A stretch of DNA of 64,000 bases from Pyrenophora tritici-repentis (Eukaryota; Ascomycota; Dothideomycetes; Pleosporales; Pleosporaceae), in contig NC_089392.1 of NCBI RefSeq assembly GCF_003171515.1, positions 1,612,001 to 1,676,000 on the forward strand. The letters are read 5' to 3'. Made by a program: the position numbers and the translations under genes. Of the stretch, positions 11,980 through 23,022 are shown piece after piece. Position 1 is the stretch's first letter; each line of letters starts with the position of its first letter. Below the pieces are notes generated by a model. The model searched no databases and was not told where the DNA came from. It saw only the letters and a list, made by a program, of their open reading frames with translations.

Positions 11980-12543
11980 TCATACCATATCTTGTTGGCC
12001 CGGTAGAGCCATTCGTCCTCGCAGCACTTCAAAACAGTCGGGGAGTATCCAAACATGGCGGACCCGGACATTCCCCTCTGCCGCGTGCTCGAGCGTCGTC
12101 TTGATGGCGTATAGCTCTGCGTCCACTGGTGAGCCCGTGTCTCGTCGAAGCCGAACCTTCCTTTCATGCCAGCCGCTCCCATCCTCTCCTTCCCAGACTA
12201 CTCCGGCGCCTAGGGTACCGTCCTGGACACTACCGTCCGTCCAGTATACCTGGGCTTTGCCGTCATTGTAGGTCCGTTGGATGTCCTCGAGGTAGCTGGC
12301 GTCACTCTCTCGCTCTCCACACTTCCTGATTCTGCCCTGAAAGACACGGGACTCACCGATCATCGCGGCGATGATCCGTTTGCGCCGGTCGCGACTTCCG
12401 TCTCGGAGTTTGTTGCACTTTTCCAACGCTTGTTTTTTCTTGTACTCTTCCAAAGCTCGTTGTTTCTTGCGCTCTTCTTCCAACGCTTGGTGTTTCTTGC
12501 TCTTTTCTAACGCTCGCTTCCGTCGCTGTTTACCTGAGGCCAT
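11980..12543 (-). CDS. RNase H-like domain protein with coiled-coil N-terminus
   Basis: 187 aa from the ATG in gccATGGCC. Residues 10-50 are a charged repeat of (K/R)K-x-(Q/R)ALE units, a likely coiled coil. Residues 98-170 resemble the RNase H fold of fungal LINE-type and stand-alone RNase H ORFs: WTDGS (first Asp, 103), GAGVVW, PVDAELYAI (Glu, 143) and VWILPDC (third Asp, 169; usually SD or TD). The ORF ends 18 residues later, so the last catalytic segment is absent. A one-base shift near 12030 would give a different, natural-looking end (EDEWLYRANKIWYEQGGEE). The gene is therefore either truncated or frameshifted. A retroelement origin is likely; activity is doubtful. Confidence 0.55.
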   Translation of the reverse strand: MASGKQRRKRALEKSKKHQALEEERKKQRALEEYKKKQALEKCNKLRDGSRDRRKRIIAAMIGESRVFQGRIRKCGERESDASYLEDIQRTYNDGKAQVYWTDGSVQDGTLGAGVVWEGEDGSGWHERKVRLRRDTGSPVDAELYAIKTTLEHAAEGNVRVRHVWILPDCFEVLRGRMALPGQQDMV

Positions 12544-13666
12544 GGCGTAAATGTCTACCCTTATTAGCAAAGATTAATAGAATTCAAAGAAAATCCAGTG
12601 GTCAGGGCAAGATTCGGCGAGGTAGCTGAAGAGTCGGTCCAAAATCGATCACGAAGTTTTTGTATTGGCGAGCAAACAGCGCATTAAGATTAAGTGGGTC
12701 CGCATGGTCACCGCGACTTTCCATTGGGAAAGAGCAAGGAAGTGAAGGCGAGTCGAGCTTGACATTTTTTGCACGTATCTGGAGAGGAGAGCCAATCAAT
12801 TGCTCACAGCACGAGCTAGAGGCCATCAATGCGCTGTTTACTCTGTAACACTGATGTTGTCATGTTCCATCTCCAACCGTTCCCTCACAACACAGGCTCG
12901 AGGCTATTGGCAAAATACCTCTTGTATACCACAAGCAGCAGCGAACCCACCACACGCTAAGTACTCTTGTCTACTCTGGACGCACTCAGCATACTCTATA
13001 CCCTACAGCAACAATGCTAGCACGATATGCATGCCTACCACCACTATTCCAAGGTCCTCGGCGCAATGGGTATACATCAACCAGTTGCATACTCACCCCG
13101 CACCACCTACTCTTGATATACGCTGGAGGTACTCAACAGATACTATACTCTATACAATACGCGCTATCATGGTCTGTATGGCATATATGTCTCCCAAGGC
13201 CACCTCAAGCCCTTCAGCGGACATGCTCGTATACGGAAATGGCAGTACCGTGGGTACGATACAATGGTTATTTGGGGGAGATCGGGAGGCTCTAGCGAGG
13301 TATCTTTGGTGCATGAGTGCTCGGAGCATGGGTGGGTGGTTGTACAATGATGGCAGTGTGGCTTTATGGTGGGGATAACCGCTGGTGTAGGCTGAAAGGG
13401 CTTGGTGGATTGTGTCAAAGGCAGTAAAGTAGTGGAATATATTGCGGTGATTCAGTTTCATTATCACTATACCGCAAAGAATTTGGAGCATAGTATCAAG
13501 TATGCAGCAGAGATACCATGATATGTCGATATCAATGTCTCACAGCACACCCAAGAGTCCCTCTGTACTCACGCTCATACAGAACACTAACAACAACATA
13601 CTCTGATTTCCTAAAAGATACGTAAGTGATCACACATAATCACTCGTAGAATGCCTGCCACAGCTC
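12544..13666. other. Intergenic, no supported gene
   Basis: Open frames on both strands overlap (for example from 13014), but none has recognisable motifs. The right end is probably the 3' untranslated region of the eIF2B gamma gene. Confidence 0.4.
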
Positions 13667-15445
13667 TCACAGTCCCAACCCCTCACCTTCTTCCCCATCC
13701 ACATCATCTCCACCAAACCCTTCACTCCCCCCATCATCACCAACATCAAAACGCATAAACTTCTCATTCTTCGCTTCCGTGCCCCACTCCACGACCTGCC
13801 CATCCTGAACCTCACAGTCCTTGAGCACTGTCTTATCACCATCCTTGGCATCACCGCCCTCCATCTTACACCGTCTGCCCAGGATACAATCGGTCAGTTG
13901 AACGTTCGGGCCAATCTCGACGCCGTCCATGAGCAGACACCTGAGCAGGCGTGCACCCTCGCTGATCTTGCAGTTGGGGCCGATGACGGATTCTTTAATG
14001 TTGGTCTTTTCTTCGACGATGACGTTGTCGGCTAGGAGCGAGTTTTCAGCCTCGACGCGGCATTTGCGGGGAATGGAGTCTTTATGCGCGATTTTGTGGG
14101 CATGGGCGAAGGGGGAGGCGGCGCCGCGGCCGGCTTCTTCGATGGAGGGGAGTTTGGCGAGGCGAAGGGAAACGGTGAGGAGGAGGTGGGAGTCGTCGAC
14201 TCGGCGGATGAGGGGCTCGCTGGGGCTGGATGGCTGGACATAGGCTAGGATAGGGGGTACGACAAGTTTGGAATCTGTGGTAAGGGATTTTGCGGATTCA
14301 GGTATGCTGGACGACTTTGTGACTCTGGAGGCGAGGGGGGTGGGCGCGGTTGTATCGTCTGCCTTGTCGCCGCCCGAGAAGGTTGTGCTGAATTTGGAAA
14401 CGTCGATTTCTTCTTCGATGACTTGCGAGCCGTGGTCTGACTCCTCGTCTTCTCCTTGGAGTATCTGCCGCAGACCTAGCTTCTCGCCCAGTCCCTCCTG
14501 CCAACCTGCTTTTGCCCACCAACCTAGGACCTCCTCGCTGATGCTGTCAAACTTTTCGTTCTTCTTAATCATCTCGAGGACCCAGTACGGAAAGATGTAG
14601 ATGTGCGCGTCGCGGTGTGTAGTGAGCATCTTTATCCGCGCATGCTTTCGAATGAGCGAATGCCGTAGTGGGAAAGTCTTGTTCTCTTCTGTAATGTCGT
14701 TGAGTGTGTCCGTGGGCACAGAGTACACTAGCTTGGAGATGTTGCGGCGCAAAGAGTCTGTGGGTACTGGGACGGTCGGTGTCGGTAACGGTGTTGTCGC
14801 AATGAAGTCCGTCTCTTCCTTCTTCCTGCTGCCCTCGCCCTTGGTCTGGTACCAGACTCCCAACCCTCCTCTCCTACCCAGCTTCTCTCCCCCAGCGCTG
14901 AATGGGATCTTTCCGCCATTGTGATCAAGACCACCGCTCGCTCCTGCAAATCCACCCTGTTCAACCATCCACGCATCGGCCAGTGCTGTGCCGTCTAGTT
15001 CGCATACAAGATCGCAGGGAAGAACGATGAAGTCGCCCTTGATGGCGCTTTGTATCTCCGGTAGCCGGAACAGCTCGCCGGTACTGGTCTGATGTGAGAG
15101 GCCTTTTGGCGCCAGTATGTCGGGCTTGGGCGAGGGAAGTGTTGTGAGATGTGGGTTTTGCGACATGGCAGCCTCGATGACATCTAATGACTCAGAGGGG
15201 GTCACGATTGTGATATCTGTGGATTGTTAGTATCAGTGTATTTGTATGCATCTTGAAGTCTTGCCTGTGACTCCCATGCGGTAACACCATTCCAGCGGAT
15301 ACCAGACCATAGGCCTGTTCGCAATAGGTAGCAGCGCCTTTGGTATCTCCTTGGGCGTCGAGGTGAAGGTACTGAATGATGCGCCGGGACCGCACAGGAT
15401 CAAGGCCTGGAAGCCCGGTGCTGGGAGACTCGTCGCATGAGGCAT
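13667..15445 (-). CDS. GCD1: Translation initiation factor eIF2B, gamma subunit
   Basis: Subunit of the guanine-nucleotide exchange factor that reloads eIF2 with GTP in the cytosol. It belongs to the catalytic sub-complex with epsilon. Two exons: 15265-15445 and 13667-15216. The 48-bp intron starts GC, not GT (ACAG|GCAAGA), with branch point TACTAAC and acceptor CACAG; joining gives MGVTDITIV in frame. The product is 576 aa, close to yeast Gcd1 (578). The N-terminus is a nucleotidyltransferase-like fold (LILCGPG, KALLPIANRPMVWYPLEWC). The C-terminus carries left-handed beta-helix hexapeptides (VIGPNCKI, VEIGPNVQL, CILGRRCKM). An acidic, less conserved insert lies in between. It shares a 477-bp divergent promoter region with the gene at 15923. 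Confidence 0.93.
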
Positions 15446-15572
15446 TGTGAAGGTGGTATATGGAGTTAGGCTCGTTGAGTGCAGGAAGTCGCTATGTGGT
15501 CGAGTCCAAGATGTCAAAGTTGCAGAAACTACCCCACGTCGGAACAACGAAAACCCTGTAATTCACACAGTG

Positions 15573-15597
15573 CCGTACCGTACCGTACCGTATCGTA
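15573..15597. repeat. CCGTA microsatellite in divergent promoter
   Basis: Four CCGTA units followed by TCGTA lie between the divergent starts of the eIF2B gamma gene and the Pex22-like gene. It is a simple repeat; a regulatory role is only possible. Confidence 0.6.
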
Positions 15598-15922
15598 TAG
15601 CTAAGCACTCTCGTGCTCCTGCAGGTACCCTACCCAGAGACCAGTGTGGGGGTGACTCTTCTGCTCACCCCGCCTGACAAAAAAGCATGCCATGACTCGC
15701 GGCCTGTCACCTCGGCAAGGCCCGCACGTGTCAGCCACCATCAGCAGAGCTCTCCCCCCCCAGCCACCAAATGAAACCAGAGCAGGGAAGGGCGGCGCTT
15801 GCGGCCTCATCATCCAAACAAACCCACTCTCCCCCGAAATTCCCTCATAACATTCATACCCCGACCTTTTACGAAACGAATCACGACTCGACATAGTATG
15901 GCTTGAGGAAGAAAAAACAAGC

Positions 15923-17316
15923 ATGTCATCTTTCAACTACGACCGTTACGACCGCCGCCAGTCCTCGTCGCGCAACAACCGCTCTGCCCTCGGCTTCTAT
16001 GTTCCTCTCATCCTTACTGTTACCGTTGCGACTGCTGGTCTAGCTGCTTGGGTATGGAGTTCGCGTGAGGATAGCCGGGATTATAATTCCGACGACGATT
16101 TGTCTTATGGCGAGGACTCTGCGCAGGAAAGAAGGCAGGGCAGGTCCGCCGTAGGCCGCGATGTCTCGGGCTTCTCGGCTGCAGAGGCAGGCGGTGAAGG
16201 ATGGGGTGATAGTACCCTACTTGGCCGCGCACATGGCGTCATCCGGCGTACACCGTCGCCTCAGCAGCTGTTCGACACTGTAAGCAAGAAGACGGCGGCG
16301 GGCTGGGCGGCGGCAGGTGCAGCTGCTGGGGCCGCCTTGGCCTCGATCCGCGAGGAAGACAGGGACGAGGCTTTTGGCGACCATTCGCGATGGAGCGAAG
16401 AGGCTACGCTGAGGAGGAACGTGGAGGCGCAGGGCAGAGACAGCGGTGTGGCAGTCGATACGCACACGAGGAGCTTTGCCGAGACTGTGCGAAAGGCCGA
16501 GGGCAGGGGAGACAAGGACTGGGGGAAGAGGAGGACAGTTGTGCTGGTTGTCAGTGCAGAGAGCTTGTCAGATATGGACCATGACAATGAAGGCTCATAC
16601 CGTGAAGAGAATGCCGTAAGTCAACCAATACTCTATCCTGTCCGTCATGTGCCAAAGACTAACAATAACACCAACAGACCATCCTCTCCCACCTCCCCAA
16701 CACTGATTTTTCGAAAACCAAGCTCTTCGTCCTCATCTACTCGCCCACAATGCGCTCGCGCCCCCAATCTCGTGCAAACTCCCGCGTAAACTCTCGTGCA
16801 AACTCGTCGTCGCTCGGCGACTCGTACTCAGCTATCAGCACGCCTGGCGATGAGCTCCGCTCCATGGATCCCGTCGTCTTCACCCCCGCGCCCAGCACCC
16901 GCGGCTCAGATAACTCGCTCTGGAACTCGCTGCACTCTCAGGCTGTGCGCTTGGTCGAAGACCCAACTATGGTCATGCCTTTTAGCACACAGACTGGCTT
17001 TGTGCACATGGTGCGACACCTCGGCCCGGATCTCGTGTATGTTGTCGATGCTCTGAGCGGTGTCAACGGACAGAATGTCGAGGACATTAGGAAATGGGTG
17101 GGCCAGACGGTGGTCATCGTAGGAGGCGACGGCACGGGTCTCGGTGGCCTTGTTGATACCGACGATGAGAGTCCGATGCGCAAGGGCAAGGAGAGCGAGC
17201 ATATCGTCAGGTGGTGGCAGATCACCGACATGGTTGGTCTTGGCAAGGGCGTTGAAGTCGTGGATGCCTCCCGCCTTACAGACGACTATGAGCGGAGGGT
17301 CGGTGGGCGCGAGTAG
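15923..17316 (+). CDS. Single-pass membrane protein, Pex22-like
   Basis: Two exons, 15923-16615 and 16678-17316, with a 62-bp intron (GTAAGT, branch CTAAC, acceptor ACAG). Both exon edges are in phase 0. The product is 443 aa. One membrane helix lies at about residues 23-45 after a short hydrophilic head. An Ala-rich stretch follows (WAAAGAAAGAALASI). A cytosolic alpha/beta part has two strand-like segments (RTVVLVVSAE, TKLFVLIYSP), an Arg/Ser-rich insert, then VYVVDALSG and WVGQTVVIVGGDG. Topology and layout fit the fungal Pex22-like peroxins, which anchor the ubiquitin-conjugating Pex4 on peroxisomes. That assignment is inference from memory of the family. It could also be another tail-exposed membrane protein. 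Confidence 0.5.
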
Positions 17317-17675
17317 ACTGGTTTGTGCTTATCTTGCTCGGCGTTTGACGACTTATCCTTATGTTTATAGCAATCATGTGCAAAACCTGTACCTGATCAA
17401 CGACGAATATACCTCTGTTACTTTACTGCATGTCCAACTCACTGCCTGCACGAAGTAGCCACAACCGTATTGAACAAAGGAGAGATCGGGAAAAGAGTAA
17501 ACATGATGAAGATACATATCATTGCTAGACTAAGACGCCACGTAATCCATTTTAGACCGTTCCCAGAGACGCCGCTAGGAAAGACCTTGGACGCCCGAGA
17601 ATGGAAGCCATTACAAACACTGCGACGCGTACTAGCGTATCATACCTCTAACGAGGAGCTACATGGTTGGGCTGT

Positions 17676-19930
17676 CTACATTTGGACGCGGAGCAGGTAT
17701 CGGAGCTTGACTTGCGCCACATCATACGCGATGTACTCGTTGTACATGAGATACGCGTTAGGAATCATGGTGGGACCTGGTGGCATCGAAACATCGGGCT
17801 ATTGGAGTGTTAGCTTGGAACTCATGCTCCAAAACGGCATTGAGGCAGAAAGAAAGAAGAGAATACTCACCATCATACAACCAGCGAGGGTGGGATTCAA
17901 GCACCCTGCATCCTTCCACTTCCTGGGGCCTGTCATGCCCATACCCCACGTGCTGTACATGCCATTCTTATGGGCATCCTCTCCGGCACTGTATGATGCA
18001 TCTGTGAGCTGGTGCATGGGATTGCCCAGTTCTGCTTCGCAAAGAAGAAGTAGAGCTGTGTTTCCAGAGTTGTACGAAGCGCAGTAGTTGGCCGACTTGG
18101 AAGACATGTCGGCGAGATAAATACCCTTACCGAACATGTACCCAGACACGGGAGCTTCAGGAGGCGCGATGCGTAGACCTTGGCCCAGAATACCGCCAAA
18201 GTTGGTGACTCGGGAACCATGCCACAGCAAGCGGCGGTTGCTGGCAATCTTGGAGAACTTGCTCTTGTCGAACCGCTCAAACTCGCCTTTGCGCTCGATA
18301 CGGAAGATGTCCTGGACAGCATAGTTGACCGAGTGAGTATCTCCCTTTGATTTGTTAAGGTAGTCGTCTATCTCGACAAACTCGCGGCTCTTGTGATCAA
18401 GGGGTGTCATCTCGTTCATGCCAAGTCCCTGGAACTGCTTGTCAAGCTGGTGGACTCCACTATCATCCTTTAGCTGACTCTTAAGCATTGCAGCGGTCTC
18501 TTTCATGTCCGATAGACTCTCGAGAAGCTCAATCTCCTTCTTGAGGGCATCATTGGTCTGGATGACTGGCGGGCGATTGCGACCAAAGTTGTGTGGAATG
18601 ACAGAAAGATAGACGTTGGACAAGTGTTGGATTTCAGCTTCAGATGCACCTGGCTGATCAATCAATTCTGACAGGTCTTTGAGGGCCTGGAAACCCCGTG
18701 CAATGGTGCCTTTGCTGAGCTTTCCGAGTGGGAGCTTGTTGGCATCATAGTTGAGCGCCGTCATGGTCGCATCGAAGTAGGTCTGCTTCATGTTAGCTTC
18801 AAAGATATTCAAAGATGTGCTTGGACTAGGCTTACCTGATTGAATATGAGCTTCATGAGGTCTTGGGTAGGCTGGTCCAGGGTACACTTGGCTGGCTTCA
18901 AAGCACTTTTTCCCTCTTCTTCTGCGCCAGCTGCTGCATCACCATCGTCATCATCGGCGTCATCTTCCGAGTCAGGATTGTAGGAGCGCTCAACATAGGC
19001 GTACTTTTTAGCTTTGGGTTGCTCACCGCGATCTGCCCACTTCAAACCGCTCTTATCCTTGAACTTCTTCTCAAAGTTATTGATAGCATCATCCAGGGTA
19101 CCATCGCCTAACTCAGCGTTTTGACCTCGCTCACCGACGCGGCCCCAACGCGTCCAAGTGGTGTACATATTGCCATCGGTTAGCAGCTGGAAGAGTTAGT
19201 AGTGTTTGGAGCCTCTTGAAGTATAGTACGAACCTGGATCTTGTAGAATTTGTTGTTGTTCGCCGACGAGTTTGTCTGATTGAGGGAGGCATCATAGATG
19301 GTACCATCGTGGGCAACGTATACCCTCCAGCTAGCCCGTGGGCAGTATTCGTCTACTTGGATCGCAATCTGTTTCGACTTCGCATTCTGACCGTCACCAA
19401 CCTTGGCATTTTCCTTGATCTTGGGCTTCTTGTCCTGAACAGGTGTTGGTGAAGGTGAGGACGCTGCTCGCTTCTTGCCTTTCGCCTGCTGCTGAGATTG
19501 CTGAGACGGCTGAGCAGCCGCTGGAGCAGCTGACGAGAGCAAATACTGCGACTCATCCACCTTTGAACCTAAAAAATGATTTGATTCAGGACTTTGGCAG
19601 TTTGGGAAGCATTTGTCCTCTGATGATGCTCGGGATTGGATCATATTTACCTGAAGACTGGCAAGCGTCGAGCCACCCCAGGGTCACAACTGGGACACCA
19701 TGAGTGGCTGCTGCATTGACCTTGGTTGAATTGCTTTCATAATCCTTCTCTGTAGCAATCAGATGGGTAGTGTCAGACGTGACGCTTAATGCAGTTGAGG
19801 CGCCGAGTGCAGTGAGACGCGACTGCACAGCGGTTTGCGAGGTTCCTGAGAAGCGCCCCGACGTCGCGATATTATAGCCACTCAGCGGCGGGGCAGCTGG
19901 TGCAGCTTTTGGTACAGCTTTCCGAGGCAT
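17676..19930 (-). CDS. prpA: Poly(ADP-ribose) polymerase
   Basis: Nuclear enzyme that transfers ADP-ribose chains from NAD to proteins in the DNA-damage response. Five exons: 19651-19930, 19234-19568, 18836-19186, 17871-18782 and 17676-17798. Introns of 82, 47, 53 and 72 bp keep the frame and give 666 aa. Order: BRCT domain (SGYNIATSGRFSG to VVTLGWLDACQSSG), Lys-rich linker with a likely nuclear signal (GKKRAASSP, KKPKIKE), WGR domain (TTWTRWGRVGERG), regulatory helices (LPLGKLSKGTI), catalytic domain. The H-Y-E triad is present: LLWHGSR, GKGIYLADMSSKSANYC and YNEYIAYD. The Glu lies in the 41-codon last exon, so missing that exon would lose the catalytic Glu. BRCT-WGR-PARP without zinc fingers is the usual filamentous-fungal layout. 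Confidence 0.93.
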
Positions 19931-20230
19931 TGATGTGATCTTGATGCAGTCTGAATTTTTGAATTGCGGGAGATGTGCTATAGCGCAATTAGAGGAAAGG
20001 ACTGGTATTTGAGCACTTCGCTCAGTGCGACGTCAGGCGTCCCGAGATGAGCGCCCCGAGACGACGGTTCTATGCGAGGAGGGCGTACCCTTAGGCATCA
20101 GCCCCTGAAGTAGCCTAGCGCGCATTTCTGCCTACGCGAGATCGACGCGCTTCCACATGATAAGATCGGAGAGCATCCGCACTTCTACTTCGGCATCTCC
20201 ACACTCTTCCTTCTTACCATCATCTCCAAA

Positions 20231-21709
20231 ATGGCGTCGTTACTTTCGATCCCTCTTGAACTACTCGTTGCAGTGTCCGCCTACCTGCCCACCGAAGACT
20301 TGGGATCGCTTCGCCTCACTTGCAAGCAGACCGAGAAGTCGCTCTACGAATGGTTCTCAAAAGAATTCTTCACCAAAAAGCAATTCATGCTTACGTATAC
20401 GAGTCTTCAGGCTCTTGTGGACATTTCCAACCATGTTAGCTTCTCCAAGAAGTTGGCACATGTCATCATCGGCGTAAATGTCTATGAGGAGATGCCACTA
20501 CGCTTCAGAGATTCGAGTGCCGCTGAGCGCTACATCCAAGGCTACGAAGATCAGCAGACACTCACAAGTACGGGCTTAGACCGGGAGATGCTCACTTGTG
20601 CATTTGAACGTCTTGAAAACCTTACCACTGTCGGCATTCGCAACTTCGACTCTGCAAGCCGGGTCAGGGATGGCAAAAGCTGGGGCTCTTGGGGCGCGAC
20701 GACTGTATACAAGGAGACGGGAATTCAACTGAGAGCCCCTAGTCATAACTTTACCGAGGCACACCAAGGCGGAAGCAACCCCTTTGCACGAACTTTCTCT
20801 GTGATGCTATATGCCCTGGGTAAAGCCAGGCGACAGCCTCCTGAGTTTGAAGTTCTATTGCGCCAGGAAGGGCTGCCGGACATTGCATTCTCACTACCGG
20901 ATTTCATCCGGCCCACAGTCGAGCCCGTACTGCAGCATATGACAACGCTGTTGCTGAGCTTAGACTTTACGACGCGGAACCTTCACACTCACAGCAACGG
21001 GATGAACGCAGATCCAAATCCAGGGCGTTTACTCCGGCGTTTTTTACGCTGCACACCGAATCTCACACATCTCCGCCTGAACTTCCTAAAGCACCAGGTC
21101 ACCAATAACGAGAAGTTCCTGAGGTGGCTGGGCCAGCCAGCGCCTGCAGCTCATTTACTTGACGCAGACTTCACCGACCCCCCTGCAGTTGCTCTGTCGC
21201 GTTTGAACGTACTAGAGCTTGGCCTGCTAAGCACTAATGCTCAAACCCTCGTCGACATCATTACCAAGTTCGCGCCGACCCTCAAGGACGTGAGCCTCTG
21301 GAGGATGAATCTCGATGAATCCCTCCGCAATCGAGCTGCTACAGCATCTCCTGATCACAAGCCAAACTTCTGGCGTGATTTGTTCATTGCTCTGTCCAAA
21401 ATTGGACCGCTGGAACTTACTCACATCAAGGTTGGTATGCTGCAGCAAGGGCATCTATTTGTGAACTTCAGGGGTGGAGACGATGATACGGACGTGCAGA
21501 AGCTGAAGGAGCACACAGGTAAAGATATGAAGAAGTTCTGGAGTAAGCTACAGGATGAGGTGTTTGTGCAGTGGCCTGCTCAACTTTCTTCGGTGTCGGA
21601 TGAAGACTTGGATGAGGATATGCATGAGGATGAAGATGTCGATGACGAAGATGACGAAGATGACGAAGATGACGAAGATGACGAAGATGACGAAGATGAC
21701 GAAGAGTGA
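20231..21709 (+). CDS. F-box protein with acidic repeat tail
   Basis: 492 aa, one exon. The N-terminus is an F-box (SIPLELLVAVSAYLPTEDLGSLRLTCKQTEKSL, split: IPLELLVAVSAYLPTEDLGS then LRLTCKQ), the part that binds Skp1 in SCF ubiquitin ligases. The middle has leucine-rich features (LTHLRLNFLK, LNVLELGLLS) that may bind substrate. The C-terminus is a run of Asp/Glu from about residue 457, encoded by a 9-bp GATGACGAA repeat. Its partner is unknown. It starts 300 bp from the PARP start on the opposite strand. Confidence 0.85.
   Translation: MASLLSIPLELLVAVSAYLPTEDLGSLRLTCKQTEKSLYEWFSKEFFTKKQFMLTYTSLQALVDISNHVSFSKKLAHVIIGVNVYEEMPLRFRDSSAAERYIQGYEDQQTLTSTGLDREMLTCAFERLENLTTVGIRNFDSASRVRDGKSWGSWGATTVYKETGIQLRAPSHNFTEAHQGGSNPFARTFSVMLYALGKARRQPPEFEVLLRQEGLPDIAFSLPDFIRPTVEPVLQHMTTLLLSLDFTTRNLHTHSNGMNADPNPGRLLRRFLRCTPNLTHLRLNFLKHQVTNNEKFLRWLGQPAPAAHLLDADFTDPPAVALSRLNVLELGLLSTNAQTLVDIITKFAPTLKDVSLWRMNLDESLRNRAATASPDHKPNFWRDLFIALSKIGPLELTHIKVGMLQQGHLFVNFRGGDDDTDVQKLKEHTGKDMKKFWSKLQDEVFVQWPAQLSSVSDEDLDEDMHEDEDVDDEDDEDDEDDEDDEDDEDDEE
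21641..21703 (+). repeat. 9-bp GATGACGAA repeat inside F-box gene
   Basis: About seven in-frame copies of GATGACGAA encode the DDE-rich tail of the F-box protein. Whole-codon units allow length change without frameshift. Confidence 0.85.
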
Positions 21710-23022
21710 ACCGAAGTTCTTCTGATCACTCAATTTCACTCGCCATCTAGAACAGTCGGATATTGTGGTACAATACTACCCTTTTATGTATTATGCTGCC
21801 TTGTACAACTGCCAGTGCACATGATGTTGCAAGGCTAACACCGGATCTTCTCTAGCTCGTCTGGCGAGCAAATGTAGCTGATAAGAAGCGGTGACAGCCC
21901 TTTACATGTGTTCCAAGTCTAGACCACATTTTGCTAGCTTGTAACGGAACTGTCATTCCTAGTACGGTGTGACAAGCCGTCCGCAGCCTTCACATGTGTT
22001 CGCAAATGACTCGCTTTCTCCGCTAAAACATTGTTCCAAGCTCGATTTTGGACTTGCTAGATAGATATCGGATCTTTGGGCGACTGATTGTATGGCACTG
22101 CCCAAAAGATACCGTTGATAGCGCATACAGCAGACCGCAGGCACACTCATCGCGACTTCATACACCTGACCGAGCGGGGTCATGTGCTAAGCTGCCTGTG
22201 AATTTCTATCTGGATCTTTCCCACGATTGCGATCGTGTGGTGCATAATAAAACGAAAAAAAACCCCCATATGACCTCGCAAATATATCCAGGGACAAGGG
22301 ACCTTCCTTTCTTGACTTCGCAGCTATCCATAGTTGCGGTCTTGTTCAGACCATAACACTGTGCTAATGGCCCAGATGAATCACGGCAGATATCACTGAA
22401 ACTATCCAGACGAAAACATTCCGGTACTCCACGAGCTGACCATCTATCTGAACATGGTACGTGTGACGGTATCCCCGTAATGTTGATGTCGCGACCGGTG
22501 ACCGGTCAAGGACCGTTAGTGGCCAATCAGCGCTCTTGGCTGACCGCCCTGTCGCATTTCTCTTCTTTTTTGCCTGGTCGATCCGAAATCGGTGAATTTC
22601 GTCTCGTGGTACCCATGGAACCCAATGAATATGCTGCAGCCAGGCATTGAAGCTGCGAATCCTGCGAGTGCACGTCGTCGCACTGAATGGGCGTTTGGGT
22701 AGCGGGGTTGGGCAGGATACGTCAAGAGGACGCGGGGTCGGACGGTTCGCATAACATCATCACGTTCCCCTTTTCGGTGAATATGTTGTCAGCAGGCGAG
22801 GCATCTAGTTAGACAGGTATCAAGGGGCCAAAAGCCTGGGTTTCTTCAGAACAAGTCAATGTGGTGGTCGTTTGACCGGAGCTTGGCGTTGCAGGGATCA
22901 CTCTCCAGGGCTGGCGTACCGGTGAGGTGGACCTCCACACTAAAACACTGGCTTCGTCTCCTTCTTCGAAACCTCAACTTTCGCTTTCGCAGCCTTTCTC
23001 CGGGGTAGGACGACGTAATAAG
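21710..23022. other. Intergenic, no gene seen
   Basis: No coding frame with motifs and no repeat that I could define. The right end is the promoter of the aminopeptidase gene. Confidence 0.45.

Noticed and set aside
13014..13491. Overlapping ORFs of about 90-110 codons on both strands
   Set aside because: No motif, no codon or start support, and equal openness on both strands.
15233..15547. Longer N-terminus for eIF2B gamma
   Set aside because: The upstream frame starts at TTG. The ATG at 15445 gives a start and total length like yeast Gcd1.
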